A stretch of 64,000 bases of DNA from Geobacillus stearothermophilus ATCC 12980 (GCF_030369615.1 NZ_CP128494.1:1941501-2005500), one strand, 5' to 3'; numbered from the stretch's first letter, positions 1-11,551 are shown. A program made the numbers and translations. Notes: generated by a model not told the origin, from the letters alone.

Positions 1-1805
<1,805 letters not shown>

Positions 1806-1824
1806 TCATCACCCTCCATTTCCG

Positions 1825-2495
1825 TTATTGGCTGACTTTGACCATCGCAGGACGGAGAATGCGGTCTTTCAGCTTGTAGCCTTTTTGCAGCTCTTCGACG
1901 ACTGTATTCGGCTCATAGCCATCTTCGTCCGTCTGCATGACCGCCTGATGCAGATGGGGGTCAAACGGTTTTCCGACCGCCTCAATCGCCTCGACGCCTT
2001 CTTTTTTCAAGGCGTCCAAAAGCGAGCGATACACCATCTCCATTCCTTGCAAAATCGATTTTGCCTGCTCGTTTTCCGTCTCTATTTTCAACGCGCGCTC
2101 AAAGTTGTCGAGCACCGGAAGCAAATCGCTCGCCAAACTTTGGGCGCGGTATTTTTCAGCCGCTTCCAGCTCTTGGCGCGTCCGGCGGCGGAAGTTTTCA
2201 AAATCGGCATACAGACGGAGATAGCGGTGTTCCATCTCAGCCAGCTTCGCTTCCAGCTCCGCTACTTGCGCTTTGGCGGCAGCCAGCTCCTCTGTCTCGG
2301 CGCGCTCCTCCCCGGCAGGTTCGGCCCCCGCTGAAGCCTCCGCCGGCTTCCCATCGCCTTGCCCGGCGGCATCGTTTTGCCTAGCGTCGTCCCTTTCGCC
2401 TTCCGGTGGCACGCCTGCCTCTTCCGCCGATGCCGGCTGTTCCATCTCCGGCTCGTTGTATGTAGCTTGACCAGCACGTTTGTCCCCTTGTTCCA
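1825..2495 (-). CDS. grpE: Nucleotide exchange factor GrpE
   Basis: GrpE releases ADP from DnaK and acts as a thermosensor in the Hsp70 cycle. The 223-residue product has a long acidic, Ala/Glu-rich N-terminal tail, a coiled coil (residues about 65-110, with [11 protein letters not shown]) and the C-terminal beta domain ending [18 protein letters not shown]. The ATG at 2495 is chosen because GGAGGTGA lies eight bases upstream; a GTG at 2505 lies inside that ribosome-binding site and is unlikely. It sits between hrcA and dnaK. An inverted repeat precedes it (see 2549-2576). Confidence 0.97.
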
Positions 2496-2548
2496 TTGCC
2501 TTCACCTCCCCTTCGGGCTCGTCATTCTATGTATCAATGGCCACAAGG

Positions 2549-2576
2549 AACGGATGGATTGGCGAATCCATCCGTT
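2549..2576 (-). repeat. Perfect inverted repeat between hrcA and grpE
   Basis: AACGGATGGATT and AATCCATCCGTT are perfect 12-base arms around a four-base loop (ggcg). No T run follows, so it is not a classic terminator. In B. subtilis the dnaK operon mRNA is cleaved between hrcA and grpE, and a stem-loop there protects the downstream mRNA. This repeat is at the equivalent place, so the same role is inferred. Confidence 0.7.
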
Positions 2577-2593
2577 AACCAATATGGCCATTG

Positions 2594-3628
2594 TTACTGA
2601 TTTTGATACCATTTCGTCAGCGCGGCCGACAAATCGGAAGCGACGCGGTTCAGCACCGTGATGACGCGCGAATACTCCATGCGCGTCGGCCCGAGAATCG
2701 CGATCGTTCCGAGCGGCTCCTCGCCGACCGAGTATGTCGCCGTAATGAGGCTGCAGTTTTCCATGCCGTGCAATTCATTTTCCCGGCCGATCGACACCTG
2801 CACCCCTTTTTGGCTTTGCTTGCGAAGCAGACGGTAAATGTCTTTTTCCTGCTCAATGATGTTCAGAAGCGGGCGCACTTTTTCAATGTCGCTGAATTCC
2901 GGCTGATTGAGCATGTTGGCTGTGCCGGCGAAAAACATTTTCTCCTCTTCAGGAAGATCGAGCGTGTCGATCAGCATATTGAGCAGGCTGTCATAATTGC
3001 GGATGTGCCGGCGCAGCACATCGGCCACTTCCGTCTTGATTTTTTCTTTTAAATCGATGAGCGGAACGCCGCTGAGCCGCCCGTTCAAAATGTTGACCAT
3101 CTTTTCAAGGTCGCCGGCGTTGACCGATGGCGGAATCGTCACGACCCGGTTTTCGACATGGCCGGTATCGGTCACAACGATGGCCACAGCCGTCTGCTCG
3201 TTGAGCGGAACGATTTGCATTCGCTTCAGTTTGCTTTCTTTAAACGCCGGACCGAGGGCGATCGACGTGTAGTTCGTCAAGTCGGATAAAATTTGCGCCG
3301 ACTTTTGCATCAGCTTCTCGAGCTCATAGATGCGTTCGGCAAACACGGAGCGGATTTTCTGAATATCGGCTCTTGTCAGCCGCTGCGGCGGCAGCAGATG
3401 GTCGACGTAGTACCGATACCCTTTTTCCGACGGCACGCGGCCAGAGGAAATGTGCGTTTTTTCAATGTAGCCGAGCTCTTCCAAATCCGCCATTTCATTG
3501 CGAATCGTCGCTGAACTGAACGCAATTTGGTGCTTTTTCGATAACGTCCGCGAACCGACCGGCTGCCCGGAACGAATGAAATCGTCGATAATCACCTGCA
3601 AAATCAGCAGTTGGCGGTCCGTTAACAC
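2594..3628 (-). CDS. hrcA: Heat-inducible transcription repressor HrcA
   Basis: HrcA binds CIRCE operators and represses class I heat-shock genes; GroEL helps it fold. The product has 344 residues, with an N-terminal winged helix ([52 protein letters not shown] overall) and a GAF-like dimerisation domain. The start is a GTG at 3628 preceded by GAGGTGA. The open frame runs much further upstream, but that part overlaps hemW and is not used. It is the first gene of the dnaK operon, so it represses itself through the CIRCE at 3643-3669. Confidence 0.97.
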   Translation of the reverse strand: MLTDRQLLILQVIIDDFIRSGQPVGSRTLSKKHQIAFSSATIRNEMADLEELGYIEKTHISSGRVPSEKGYRYYVDHLLPPQRLTRADIQKIRSVFAERIYELEKLMQKSAQILSDLTNYTSIALGPAFKESKLKRMQIVPLNEQTAVAIVVTDTGHVENRVVTIPPSVNAGDLEKMVNILNGRLSGVPLIDLKEKIKTEVADVLRRHIRNYDSLLNMLIDTLDLPEEEKMFFAGTANMLNQPEFSDIEKVRPLLNIIEQEKDIYRLLRKQSQKGVQVSIGRENELHGMENCSLITATYSVGEEPLGTIAILGPTRMEYSRVITVLNRVASDLSAALTKWYQNQ

Positions 3629-3642
3629 GTTTCTCACCTCTA

Positions 3643-3669
3643 TTAGCACTCGATCAATTCGAGTGCTAA
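3643..3669 (-). promoter_or_regulatory. CIRCE operator
   Basis: TTAGCACTC-N9-GAGTGCTAA with both arms perfect and the canonical nine-base spacing. It lies just downstream of the -10 box and 15 bases before the hrcA start, so bound HrcA would block initiation or early elongation. Confidence 0.97.
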
Positions 3670-3679
3670 ATCTATTACT

Positions 3680-3708
3680 AGGGTAACAAATCGCCCGGCA
3701 AATGTCAA
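3680..3708 (-). promoter_or_regulatory. SigA-type promoter of the hrcA-grpE-dnaK operon
   Basis: On the minus strand, TTGACA (3708-3703), a 17-base spacer and TACCCT (3685-3680). The start point would fall right at the CIRCE. The -35 box is only a few bases from the hemW stop codon. Confidence 0.8.
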
Positions 3709-3711
3709 TCT

Positions 3712-4851
3712 TTACATTTCGCCGAGAAAGGCGGCGAACACTTCGTTGCCGAGCAGCTTGCCGCGCTTTGTCAAGCGGACGTGGGTCTCCGTTTCTTCCA
3801 AGCGCCCGTTTTCCACTTCGGCGCGGATCGCCTTGCCGAAGATATCGTGCATATCGCGGCCAAACTTTTGCCGGAAGCGAGCTTTCGACACTCCTTCCGT
3901 TTTGCGCAACCCTAAAAACATTTCCTCTTCCATTTGCTCTTGAAGCGTCAACCGGTGCACATCGCGGTGCGGCCATTCGCCGTTGTCCACCTTGGCGATG
4001 TAATGGCGGACCGGACCGATATTGGCGCGCCGCACCCCGCCGATATAGCTGTGCGCCCCGGCGCCGATGCCGTAATACTCTTCGTTGTTCCAATAAGTGA
4101 GGTTGTGACGGCTTTCAAACCCCGGAAACGCGTAATTGCTGATTTCATACTGTTGGTAGCCGCACGCTTCGGTTCGCTCCATCGCCGCTTCGTACATGGC
4201 CGCTTCCGCCTCTTCTCCCGGGAGATGGAGTCGGCCCTTGCGCCACTCGTTGTAAAAGATCGTTTTCGGCTCAAGGATAAGCGAATAGGCGGAGAGGTGC
4301 GGAACGTGAAGCGAAAACGCGGCGTCCAAATCGGCGAGAAACTGCTCAAGCGTCTGCCCGGGAAGCCCGTACATCAGATCGAGGCTGATGTTGGCAAACC
4401 CGGCCTCCCTCGCCCGCTCTACCGCCTGCACGATATCCCCGCGCCGGTGCGTGCGGCCGATCGCTTGCAGAAGCCGGTCATCAAACGTCTGCACCCCAAG
4501 GCTCAACCGATTGACCCCGGCTTCGCGGAGAACGGCGAGTTTTTCTTTCGTCAGCCCATCCGGGTTCGCCTCAACCGTAAATTCAGCCGTTTGCGGATCA
4601 AACTGAAAATGGCGGTGAATGCTCTCAAGCAAGCGCCCAAGCTGCGCCGGCTCCAGCACCGTCGGCGTGCCGCCGCCGATAAACAGCGTCTCAAGACGGT
4701 TGCCGAACTCGGCCGCCGTCCGCGCCATTTCCTTGTCCATCGCCCGCAAATAGTCGTCAATCGGCTGACCGGCAGCAAACACTTTGTTAAAATCGCAATA
4801 ATGGCAAATATGGGCGCAAAACGGAATGTGAAAATATGCTGATGTTGCCAT
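3712..4851 (-). CDS. hemW: HemW, radical SAM heme chaperone (HemN-like)
   Basis: A 379-residue radical SAM protein. [10 protein letters not shown] near residue 10 is the CxxxCxxC cluster motif, followed by FIGGGTPT and, later, the HemW hallmark HNLTYW. HemW proteins bind heme and deliver it to proteins; the older name, oxygen-independent coproporphyrinogen oxidase, is probably wrong for this branch. ATG 4851 has GGGAGG six bases upstream; an ATG two codons earlier abuts the ribosome-binding site. It lies between lepA and hrcA, as in B. subtilis. Confidence 0.93.
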   Translation of the reverse strand: MATSAYFHIPFCAHICHYCDFNKVFAAGQPIDDYLRAMDKEMARTAAEFGNRLETLFIGGGTPTVLEPAQLGRLLESIHRHFQFDPQTAEFTVEANPDGLTKEKLAVLREAGVNRLSLGVQTFDDRLLQAIGRTHRRGDIVQAVERAREAGFANISLDLMYGLPGQTLEQFLADLDAAFSLHVPHLSAYSLILEPKTIFYNEWRKGRLHLPGEEAEAAMYEAAMERTEACGYQQYEISNYAFPGFESRHNLTYWNNEEYYGIGAGAHSYIGGVRRANIGPVRHYIAKVDNGEWPHRDVHRLTLQEQMEEEMFLGLRKTEGVSKARFRQKFGRDMHDIFGKAIRAEVENGRLEETETHVRLTKRGKLLGNEVFAAFLGEM

Positions 4852-4924
4852 CGTCATCCTCCCTTCGGCTGCAGCCGGACTGCCGTCCCTCATCTTCCCG
4901 TCAGCGTCGCATGGCGATAAACAA

Positions 4925-4953
4925 ACAAGGCCATCCCCGAAGGAGACAGCCTT
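4925..4953 (-). terminator. Putative terminator after lepA
   Basis: Minus-strand hairpin with AAGGC and GCCTT arms around an imperfect stem with a CTTCGG loop, followed by TGTTTGTTT. It lies in the lepA-hemW gap, so hemW transcription may partly depend on read-through. Confidence 0.5.
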
Positions 4954-4958
4954 GCCCG

Positions 4959-6788
4959 TCATTTTTTCTGGTCGTCGATTTTCAAGACAGCCATAAACGC
5001 TTCTTGCGGCACTTCGACCGAGCCGATTTGTTTCATCCGTTTTTTTCCTTCCTTTTGCTTCTCGAGCAGCTTCCGCTTCCGTGACACGTCGCCGCCGTAA
5101 CATTTGGCGAGCACGTTTTTGCGCAGCGCCTTGATCGTCGAGCGGGCGATGATTTTGTTGCCGATGGCGGCTTGCACCGGCACCTCAAACTGCTGGCGCG
5201 GAATTAAGTCTTTCAGTTTTTCCACGATCACTTTGCCGCGTTCGTACGCCGCCTCGCGATGGACGATAAACGACAAAGCGTCAATTTTTTCGCCATTCAA
5301 CAAAATGTCCATTTTGACAAGATTGGACGGCCGATAGCCGATCAACTCATAGTCGAATGACGCGTACCCTTTCGTGTTCGACTTTAAGGCGTCAAAAAAG
5401 TCGTACACGATTTCCGACAGCGGAATGTCATAAATCAGCATGACCCGCTTTTCGTCCAAATATTGCATATCAACGAACGTGCCGCGCTTTCCTTGGCACA
5501 GCTCCATGACCGGCCCGACGTAGTCGTTCGGCACCATGATCGTCGCCTTCACATACGGCTCTTCGATGCGGTCGATTTTCTGTGGATCCGGCATGTTCGT
5601 CGGATTGTCGACCGAAACTTCGGTGCCATCGGTCAAATGAACTTTGTAGACGACGCTCGGAGCCGTCGTAATTAAGTCGATATGAAACTCGCGCTCAATC
5701 CGCTCTTGAATGATTTCCATATGCAGCAAGCCGAGAAACCCACAGCGGAAGCCGAACCCAAGCGCCTGCGACGTTTCCGGCTCAAAGTGGAGCGCCGCAT
5801 CGTTCAATTGCAGCTTCTCGAGCGCCTCGCGCAAGTCATTGTAGCGCGCCGTATCGATCGGATACATGCCGCAAAACACCATCGGGTTGAGCTTCCGGTA
5901 GCCGGGGAGCGGCTCGGCGGCCGGCCGTTCGGCGTCGGTGATCGTATCGCCGACACGCGTATCTTTGACATTTTTAATGGACGCTGTCAAATAGCCGACA
6001 TCGCCGACCGTGAGCTCGTCGACGATTTTTTGTTTCGGCGTAAAGACGCCGACTTCGGTCACTTCAAATTCTTTGCCGGTCGACATCATTTTAATGCGCT
6101 GGCCCGGCTTCACCGTCCCGTCAACAATGCGGACATACGCGACAACGCCGCGGTACGGGTCGTAAAGCGAGTCGAAAATGAGCGCTTTCAGCGGCGCGTC
6201 TGGATCGCCCGACGGAGCGGGAATTTTCTCCACGATTTGTTCCAAGATTTCTTCAATGCCGATGCCGACTTTCGCTGAAGCGAGCACGGCTTCAGACGCA
6301 TCGAGGCCGATGACGTCCTCGATTTCTTGGCGGACGCGCTCCGGTTCGGCGCTTGGCAAATCAATTTTGTTAATAACAGGAAAAATTTCCAAGTTGTTAT
6401 CGATCGCTAAATACACATTTGCAAGCGTCTGCGCTTCGATGCCTTGCGCCGCATCGACGACCAAAATCGCTCCCTCGCAGGCGGCCAAGCTGCGCGACAC
6501 TTCGTACGTAAAATCGACATGGCCCGGCGTATCGATCAAATGGAAAATATACTCCTCGCCATTTTTCGCTTTGTATGTCAACTGGACCGCATTCAATTTG
6601 ATCGTAATGCCGCGCTCGCGCTCAAGATCCATCATGTCCAACGTCTGCTCGCGCAACTCGCGCTCCGACAGCGCGCCTGTTTTTTCCAAAATGCGGTCCG
6701 CAAGCGTCGATTTTCCGTGGTCAATGTGAGCGATAATGGAAAAGTTGCGAATCCGTTCCTGCCGTTTCAACCGTTCTTCCCGGTTCAT
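4959..6788 (-). CDS. lepA: Elongation factor 4 (LepA), ribosome-associated GTPase
   Basis: A translational GTPase of 609 residues, the usual length. G-domain motifs are clear near the N terminus: AHIDHGKST (G1), the switch sequence [17 protein letters not shown] (G3) and NKIDLPSA (G4). EF-G-like domains and the LepA-specific C-terminal domain follow ([20 protein letters not shown]). LepA is linked to back-translocation and 30S biogenesis. AGGAG lies upstream of ATG 6788, with a good promoter at 6831-6859. Confidence 0.98.
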   Translation of the reverse strand: MNREERLKRQERIRNFSIIAHIDHGKSTLADRILEKTGALSERELREQTLDMMDLERERGITIKLNAVQLTYKAKNGEEYIFHLIDTPGHVDFTYEVSRSLAACEGAILVVDAAQGIEAQTLANVYLAIDNNLEIFPVINKIDLPSAEPERVRQEIEDVIGLDASEAVLASAKVGIGIEEILEQIVEKIPAPSGDPDAPLKALIFDSLYDPYRGVVAYVRIVDGTVKPGQRIKMMSTGKEFEVTEVGVFTPKQKIVDELTVGDVGYLTASIKNVKDTRVGDTITDAERPAAEPLPGYRKLNPMVFCGMYPIDTARYNDLREALEKLQLNDAALHFEPETSQALGFGFRCGFLGLLHMEIIQERIEREFHIDLITTAPSVVYKVHLTDGTEVSVDNPTNMPDPQKIDRIEEPYVKATIMVPNDYVGPVMELCQGKRGTFVDMQYLDEKRVMLIYDIPLSEIVYDFFDALKSNTKGYASFDYELIGYRPSNLVKMDILLNGEKIDALSFIVHREAAYERGKVIVEKLKDLIPRQQFEVPVQAAIGNKIIARSTIKALRKNVLAKCYGGDVSRKRKLLEKQKEGKKRMKQIGSVEVPQEAFMAVLKIDDQKK

Positions 6789-6830
6789 CGTCTCTCACTC
6801 CTGCTTTTTCGCAAAACTACACTAGCTTTG

Positions 6831-6859
6831 ATTATAGCAACAGAGGAGAGAAGATTCAA
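6831..6859 (-). promoter_or_regulatory. SigA-type promoter upstream of lepA
   Basis: TTGAAT (6859-6854), a 17-base spacer and a perfect TATAAT (6836-6831), about 40 bases before the lepA start. It sits downstream of the yqxA terminator, so lepA has its own transcription unit. Confidence 0.75.
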
Positions 6860-6865
6860 TGACAA

Positions 6866-6893
6866 ACAAAAAAGCCGCCCATACGAGGCGGTA
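6866..6893 (-). terminator. Terminator of the spoIIP-yqxA unit
   Basis: Minus-strand hairpin CCGCC-loop-GGCGG followed by a run of six or seven T. It separates the sporulation genes from lepA. Confidence 0.8.
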
Positions 6894-6932
6894 AATCGTC
6901 TGCCGGCGCCGCGCCGAAAGCGGCGGACCGAT

Positions 6933-7271
6933 TTAGTCGACGGCCCGCCCAGCGAATGACAGCAACGTTTCCACAAGCGCGGTTGCGCCATCGGCCAGCC
7001 GCCGGCCGAGTTCAGAAAAGAGGTTGAACGTTTTCAGTTCCCGAACCACTTCTTGTTTTTTCTGCAAATCGCCCGCCGCCACTGTCTGCCCGAACACGGC
7101 TGCCTCAATCTCCCCGTTTCCGTTTTTCTCGAGATCAATGACGGCGGGAAGCGACGGATCCGCATAGCCGCGCATCTTCTCAATACCGCGGTGCGCCTGC
7201 TGCATGCCGAGCAGCACGCCAAAAAACAAGAGGAAAAGCGCTGCGCTAAACCGGATGAACCATCTTGCCAT
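6933..7271 (-). CDS. yqxA: YqxA family protein (DUF3679), sporulation-linked
   Basis: A 112-residue protein with an N-terminal signal anchor (FIRFSAALFLLFFGVLLGMQ) and a short polar domain. The family is found in spore-formers next to spoIIP. Its function is unknown. It starts 15 bases after the spoIIP stop and is surely co-transcribed with it. Position, length and the membrane anchor support the call. Confidence 0.85.
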   Translation of the reverse strand: MARWFIRFSAALFLLFFGVLLGMQQAHRGIEKMRGYADPSLPAVIDLEKNGNGEIEAAVFGQTVAAGDLQKKQEVVRELKTFNLFSELGRRLADGATALVETLLSFAGRAVD

Positions 7272-7286
7272 ATGCGATGCCCCTTT

Positions 7287-8486
7287 TTACTTTTTCTCCG
7301 CCGGAGCCGGCGCCTCGACTTTTTCCGCCTGCCAATAATACTCGCTGAACACATCGGCAAAGGCCGTAGCCGAACGGAACAGCTCGGCGAACGTATTGTC
7401 GACGCCGCCAAACTCCACTAAAATGGCGTTCCCGGATAAATCTTGGTTAAATTTCCCATTGGTTCCTGCTCCTTGCTTCTTAATGACCCCGCGGCTCAAC
7501 CCCGGGTATTTCTTCTGCAGCAAATGGTGCAGCTCGGTCGCCAGCTGCAAGTTTTTTTCGTATTCCGCGTTCTCACCGCCGATGATAAACGCCACGCGCG
7601 CGTAATCAACACCGTTGATCGTCGTGGTCGTATACTTCCGGCGACGCGCATCGCGGTGAATGTCAATAAAATATTGCAAGTCACGGTTTTGCTTCATCGC
7701 TGCCACGACCGTCTGCCGCGACATGTTATACGCCTGTGTGTATGGCATTCCTTTTTTCAACAGCTCCGCTTCGATGTCGGTTTTGTTCACTTGCGCGCCG
7801 ATGCCCCTCTTCTCCAATTCTTCCATCAATTTCTCCCCGACTTTGGTCACATTCACGCTCCGATGAAACGCCAAATTTGGATCGGTTACGCCTTTTAAAG
7901 CCGGCAAATACGACTCGCGCGTATGTGTATGGTAAATATAGACGACTTTTCGGCCTTGCGTCGTTTGCTTCGGGGGAGGGAGCGCTTTTTCGTCTTGGGT
8001 TTGCTCGGCTTGCTCAAGCTCCTCGACCGACGCCTGCCGCTCGGCAAACATCACTTCCAGCGGCGGCGCCGACTCATACGGGATGTTCGTGTAGTCGGTC
8101 CCTTCTCCGGCGATTAAAATTTTGCTGTCATACAAGGCAAAGCCCGGTAGCTCGCTGCCGAGCAAGCTGCGCGGATCGTCGGGGTTGATGCTTGTCGCCA
8201 AGCGGAACAACAGCGATGAATAGTTCGTCTGTTGCCGCTCTTTTGGAAGCATTTGGAGAAAATACCGGTTTTCGAGCCCAAACAGGCGAATGAACATCTC
8301 CTCCGGAAAATGGGCGGCCATATCGTTCAGCGATGATGACGACGGACGGTATTCGGGCCGCAGCGACGTAAGCGCTCCGACGAGCATAAACATCATCATG
8401 CATCCAAGGATGATGAGCATAAACAGTTTTTTTAAGCTGGCTCCTGGAACGGCGATCACGACGTTGGGGGAGCGCCATCGTTTCAT
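7287..8486 (-). CDS. spoIIP: Stage II sporulation protein P, peptidoglycan hydrolase of engulfment
   Basis: SpoIIP is an amidase and endopeptidase that, with SpoIID and SpoIIM, thins septal peptidoglycan so that the mother cell can engulf the forespore. The 399-residue product has an N-terminal membrane anchor (residues about 18-42) and the SpoIIP domain with VVYIYHTHTRESYLP, FIDIHRDARR and LVEFGGVDNT. The two His-containing motifs and the Glu are the expected zinc/catalytic residues. GGGTGGGA precedes ATG 8486. A possible SigE -10 (CATACGTT, minus strand near 8530) lies inside a long inverted repeat just upstream. Order gpr-spoIIP-yqxA matches B. subtilis. Confidence 0.97.
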   Translation of the reverse strand: MKRWRSPNVVIAVPGASLKKLFMLIILGCMMMFMLVGALTSLRPEYRPSSSSLNDMAAHFPEEMFIRLFGLENRYFLQMLPKERQQTNYSSLLFRLATSINPDDPRSLLGSELPGFALYDSKILIAGEGTDYTNIPYESAPPLEVMFAERQASVEELEQAEQTQDEKALPPPKQTTQGRKVVYIYHTHTRESYLPALKGVTDPNLAFHRSVNVTKVGEKLMEELEKRGIGAQVNKTDIEAELLKKGMPYTQAYNMSRQTVVAAMKQNRDLQYFIDIHRDARRRKYTTTTINGVDYARVAFIIGGENAEYEKNLQLATELHHLLQKKYPGLSRGVIKKQGAGTNGKFNQDLSGNAILVEFGGVDNTFAELFRSATAFADVFSEYYWQAEKVEAPAPAEKK

Positions 8487-8495
8487 ATTCCCACC

Positions 8496-8543
8496 CTTTC
8501 CCGGCTTGTCTCCTCACTTTAACGTATGGCCAAGCCGGGAAAG
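8496..8543 (-). repeat. 13-bp perfect inverted repeat upstream of spoIIP
   Basis: CTTTCCCGGCTTG (8543-8531 on the minus strand) and CAAGCCGGGAAAG (8508-8496) flank a 22-base loop. The second arm touches the spoIIP ribosome-binding site (GGGTGGGA). The loop holds CATACGTT, which resembles a SigE -10. No T run follows, so it is not an ordinary terminator. Confidence 0.75.
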
Positions 8544-8560
8544 ATAGAACCGTTTTTTGT

Positions 8561-9682
8561 CTAGTGGGTGTAAGAGCCGACGTTGCCTTGGTCAACCTGC
8601 CAGTGCAGCGCCGCGTTCAAGCCGCCGGCCAGTAAGTTCGCCATATCGCCGATGAACGAATCGACCTCTTTTGGCGTCACCATTAAGTTATGACCGAGCG
8701 GGGCGAGCACTTCGTAAATCAGACGCCGCTTTTCTTCATCACCAAGCGTGCCGATCATGCCGAGAAACGTCGACCGTTCGGTTGGCGACGGCATATCTTG
8801 CTCCGTCAGCTTCTTTTTGCGCCCGAACGCCCAGCCGGCCGGAGCCAGCGCGCTTGACGGCCGCTGGCTTTCGCGCATTTCGCGGCCGAAATGCTTTAAA
8901 ATGAAATCGATCGTATCGCTTGTGATCGAAACGGCATCGACGACCGTCGGGACGCCGATCGAGATGACCGGGATGCCGAGCGTCTCGTAACTCAGTTCTT
9001 TCCGCTTATTGCCAACGCCCGAGCCGGGGTGGATGCCGGTGTCGGAAATTTGGATCGTCGCGTTGACCCGTTCGATTGAACGGGCGGCCAGCGCATCGAT
9101 GACGATGACAAAATCCGGCTTCGTTTTCCGGACGACGCCATCAATAATATCGCTCGTCTCAATGCCGGTCGTTCCCATCACCCCTGGAGCGAGGGCGCTC
9201 ACCGGGCGAAATCCTTCCTCAACACTTTCCGGCTGCAATTGAAACAGATGACGGGTGACAAGCACGTTTTCCACCGTCAGCGGCCCAAGCGCATCCGGCG
9301 TGACGTTTTGGTTGCCAAGCCCGACAATTAGGCAGCTCGCTTGCTCGGGAATGCGGAGCCGTTGTAAAAAGGCGCTCAGTTGTTCCGAAAAAATACGCTG
9401 CACTTTTTGCTGCAATTCCGTATTTTGTTCACGGATGCCTTGCGCCTCAATCGTCACATAATGGCCCGGCTTTTTGCCGATCGATGCCGCTCCTTGTTCT
9501 GTGACGTGTGCGTGCGACAGCTTGACGCCATCGATCTCTTGGTCGCGGATGATGACCCCCTCAATCGGGGAGGCGCCTTCCTTTTTTTGTTGCAAACGCT
9601 CCTCGACCGCAATTTCATGCGCCTCGATCGCCAAGTCGGTGCGCACCGAATACATGCGCAAATCGAGCGGCTGCTGTTTCAT
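8561..9682 (-). CDS. gpr: Germination protease GPR
   Basis: GPR is made in the forespore as an inactive zymogen and degrades small acid-soluble spore proteins on germination. The 373-residue product begins [21 protein letters not shown]. The RTDLA stretch is the known autoprocessing region and resembles the cleavage site in the spore proteins. The family core [17 protein letters not shown] and VIDALAARS is intact. AGGAGG precedes ATG 9682. It is divergent from rpsT and followed by spoIIP. Forespore sigma control is expected from family knowledge, but no clear motif was identified. Confidence 0.97.
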   Translation of the reverse strand: MKQQPLDLRMYSVRTDLAIEAHEIAVEERLQQKKEGASPIEGVIIRDQEIDGVKLSHAHVTEQGAASIGKKPGHYVTIEAQGIREQNTELQQKVQRIFSEQLSAFLQRLRIPEQASCLIVGLGNQNVTPDALGPLTVENVLVTRHLFQLQPESVEEGFRPVSALAPGVMGTTGIETSDIIDGVVRKTKPDFVIVIDALAARSIERVNATIQISDTGIHPGSGVGNKRKELSYETLGIPVISIGVPTVVDAVSITSDTIDFILKHFGREMRESQRPSSALAPAGWAFGRKKKLTEQDMPSPTERSTFLGMIGTLGDEEKRRLIYEVLAPLGHNLMVTPKEVDSFIGDMANLLAGGLNAALHWQVDQGNVGSYTH

Positions 9683-9771
9683 GTCGTTCCTCCTTGTGCC
9701 GTTTTCTTTTATTGTCGCCGCAATGAAACGCCGTCATTCATATTTCGTAAAGGATTTTTGCTTGAACACTC

Positions 9772-9800
9772 TTGCATAATCAAAACACGTTTGATAGAAT
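9772..9800 (+). promoter_or_regulatory. SigA-type promoter of rpsT
   Basis: TTGCAT (9772-9777), a 17-base spacer and TAGAAT (9795-9800), 55 bases before the rpsT start. Confidence 0.7.
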
Positions 9801-9854
9801 AACACTTGTTCTTGTTCAGAGGAAAAATCGGAACGATAACGGAGGTGAACGGAC

Positions 9855-10124
9855 GTGGCGAACATTAGATCGGCGATCAAACGCGCGAAAACGAGCGAAA
9901 AACGTCGGGCCCACAACGCCTCGATGAAATCGGCCATGCGCACGGCTATCAAAAAATTTGAAGCGCTCGTTGAATTGAAAGACGTGGAAAAAGCGAAAGA
10001 AGCGTTCATTGTCGCGTCGAAAAAATTAGACAAAGCCGCGAGCAAAGGCCTTATCCATAAAAATGCCGCCAGCCGGCAAAAATCGCGCTTAGCGAAAAAA
10101 TTGAACAGCATTCAAGCTTCCTAA
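9855..10124 (+). CDS. rpsT: 30S ribosomal protein S20
   Basis: S20 is a small basic protein that binds 16S rRNA early in 30S assembly. The 89-residue product has the classic start [20 protein letters not shown] and a KSRLAKKLN tail. The start is a GTG at 9855 behind GGAGGTGAAC. It is one of few plus-strand genes here, flanked by its own promoter and a strong terminator. Confidence 0.98.
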   Translation: MANIRSAIKRAKTSEKRRAHNASMKSAMRTAIKKFEALVELKDVEKAKEAFIVASKKLDKAASKGLIHKNAASRQKSRLAKKLNSIQAS

Positions 10125-10126
10125 TG

Positions 10127-10156
10127 AAAAACGACCTGGCGCCAGGTCGTTTTTTT
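10127..10156 (+). terminator. Terminator of rpsT, probably bidirectional
   Basis: ACGACCTGGC and GCCAGGTCGT form a perfect palindrome (10131-10150) followed by seven T. A run of A on the other side provides a T run on the minus strand, so it can also end holA transcription. Confidence 0.9.
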
Positions 10157-10229
10157 GTCCCCTCTTTTTTCTTTGTGACGCCGCCATGCAGGCGAAGCAG
10201 ACGGCAAAAAAGCCAACGGCGCATGCTTT

Positions 10230-11267
10230 TTATCGCTGGCTTTTCCGCCCCGGGCGAGCGCCCCAACGCATCAACAACAGCTCAACGGCCAACCGGCGGT
10301 CCATGGCTCCGCTTTTTACGTCATAATCAGCGGCGGCCAGCTCGGTGATCGCTTCCGTCAGCTCCGCATCGGAAAAGCGGGCGGCTTGGGCAAGGGCGAG
10401 CTTGACGCGGAACGGATGCACGTTGAGGGCCGAAGCGATTTGCGTCTGCCCATAACCTGTTTGGGCGAGCCATTTCACTTGCGCCAACAGGCGGAAATGG
10501 CTTGCAAGCAACGCCAAAATTTTGATCGGCTCCTCATTATGTTCAAGCAAATCGTAAAACGTCTGCAATGCTCCCGGGATATCGCGCCTCGCCACTTGTT
10601 CGACAAGCGCAAAGACGTTTTCTTCCGGCGTGCGAGCGACAAGCTGCTCGACGGCCGCCTCATCCACTACTCCGCCCGGTCCGGCAAACAAAGCGAGCTT
10701 GTCGATTTCGTTCGCCAGCGCGGACAACCGCGTTCCGGCCCGCTGCAAAAGCAGCTCAATGGCTTCCTCGGCCACCGATGCTCCTTGGCTTTCCAACCGG
10801 CGGCGCACCCAAGCGCGCAGCTCCGCTTCCTGAAGCGGGGCGGCGGCCACAACTTCGCACTGCTCCTTGGCGAGCTTGGTAATTCTTTTCCGCTCATCGA
10901 GCTTGTCATACGGCGCCAAAAAGACGACGATCGAGAACGGCGCCGGCGCCCTGAAATAGTTCTCCAGCTTAGCCAAATCGTGCTCGATCTCTTTGTCCTT
11001 TTCCGCCGTAAAAAAATATGGATTCTTCACCAAAATGACGCGCCGCTCGCCGAAAAACGGCACCGTCTCGGCCTCCTCAAGCGCCGCCTCGACCGGCGTT
11101 TCCTCGCAGTCGTACACAGCCAAGTTCCACTCGCGCTCCTCGGGGCCAAGCGCTGCGTTCACCAATCGCTCATACGTTTCCGTTAATAAAAACGGCTCAT
11201 TGCCGTATAATAAATAAAGAAGAGAAAAACGCCGTTTTTCCATGTTTCCCCATACGCGTTCCAGCAT
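10230..11267 (-). CDS. holA: DNA polymerase III delta subunit
   Basis: The delta subunit opens the sliding clamp within the clamp-loader complex. The 345-residue product starts MLERVWGNMEKRR and contains YLLYGNEPFLLTE, the usual N-terminal signature, with the AAA-like fold and the C-terminal collar domain (EEPIKILALLASHFRLL). ATG 11267 has GGAG eight bases upstream; the frame stays open for eight more codons without a good start. It lies between rpsT and comEC, as in other Bacillaceae. Confidence 0.94.
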   Translation of the reverse strand: MLERVWGNMEKRRFSLLYLLYGNEPFLLTETYERLVNAALGPEEREWNLAVYDCEETPVEAALEEAETVPFFGERRVILVKNPYFFTAEKDKEIEHDLAKLENYFRAPAPFSIVVFLAPYDKLDERKRITKLAKEQCEVVAAAPLQEAELRAWVRRRLESQGASVAEEAIELLLQRAGTRLSALANEIDKLALFAGPGGVVDEAAVEQLVARTPEENVFALVEQVARRDIPGALQTFYDLLEHNEEPIKILALLASHFRLLAQVKWLAQTGYGQTQIASALNVHPFRVKLALAQAARFSDAELTEAITELAAADYDVKSGAMDRRLAVELLLMRWGARPGRKSQR

Positions 11268-11335
11268 GTTCCCGTCTCCATTCCCTAGCAAACGTCTCTG
11301 CTAGAAAAGATACACCGTTTTTCGTCATTTTACAA

Positions 11336-11365
11336 GGGAACCGGCTTCCGAAAAAACCGGTTCCC
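11336..11365. repeat. Inverted repeat upstream of holA
   Basis: GGGAACCGG and CCGGTTCCC flank a 12-base A-rich loop. It lies about 70 bases upstream of the holA start, in a gap with no gene. No strong T run follows on either strand, so its role is unclear. Confidence 0.6.
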
Positions 11366-11382
11366 CTTTATATAAACGCCAG

Positions 11383-11407
11383 CCTATAAGTCCTAGGACC
11401 TTATTGG
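11383..11407. repeat. Imperfect palindrome centred on TCCTAGGA
   Basis: CCTATAAG-TCCTAGGA-CCTTATTGG is a near-palindrome with one bulged base. It lies between holA and yqzM and could be an operator or RNA hairpin; no known motif was recognised. Confidence 0.4.
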
Positions 11408-11551
11408 CCAGCGGGTTATTTTTATGTTTTCCCGGCTGTTTGAAAGTATTTGTGTCAACTGTTGTCAAGGAAGGAAAAGAAGCGAGCGGCGGTAGATTTT
11501 TCACACGTTTTCGTCTATACTAAAAATGATTGAACGAGGAGGGGGAAAACG

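Noticed and set aside
3629..4093. N-terminal extension of hrcA to about 499 residues
   Set aside because: It would span the operator, the promoter and the end of hemW; the GTG at 3628 has a proper ribosome-binding site.
3934..4842. Plus-strand frame of 302 codons opposite hemW
   Set aside because: Antisense shadow of hemW with no family resemblance.
10386..11186. Plus-strand frame of 266 codons opposite holA
   Set aside because: Antisense shadow; holA is supported by motifs and synteny.
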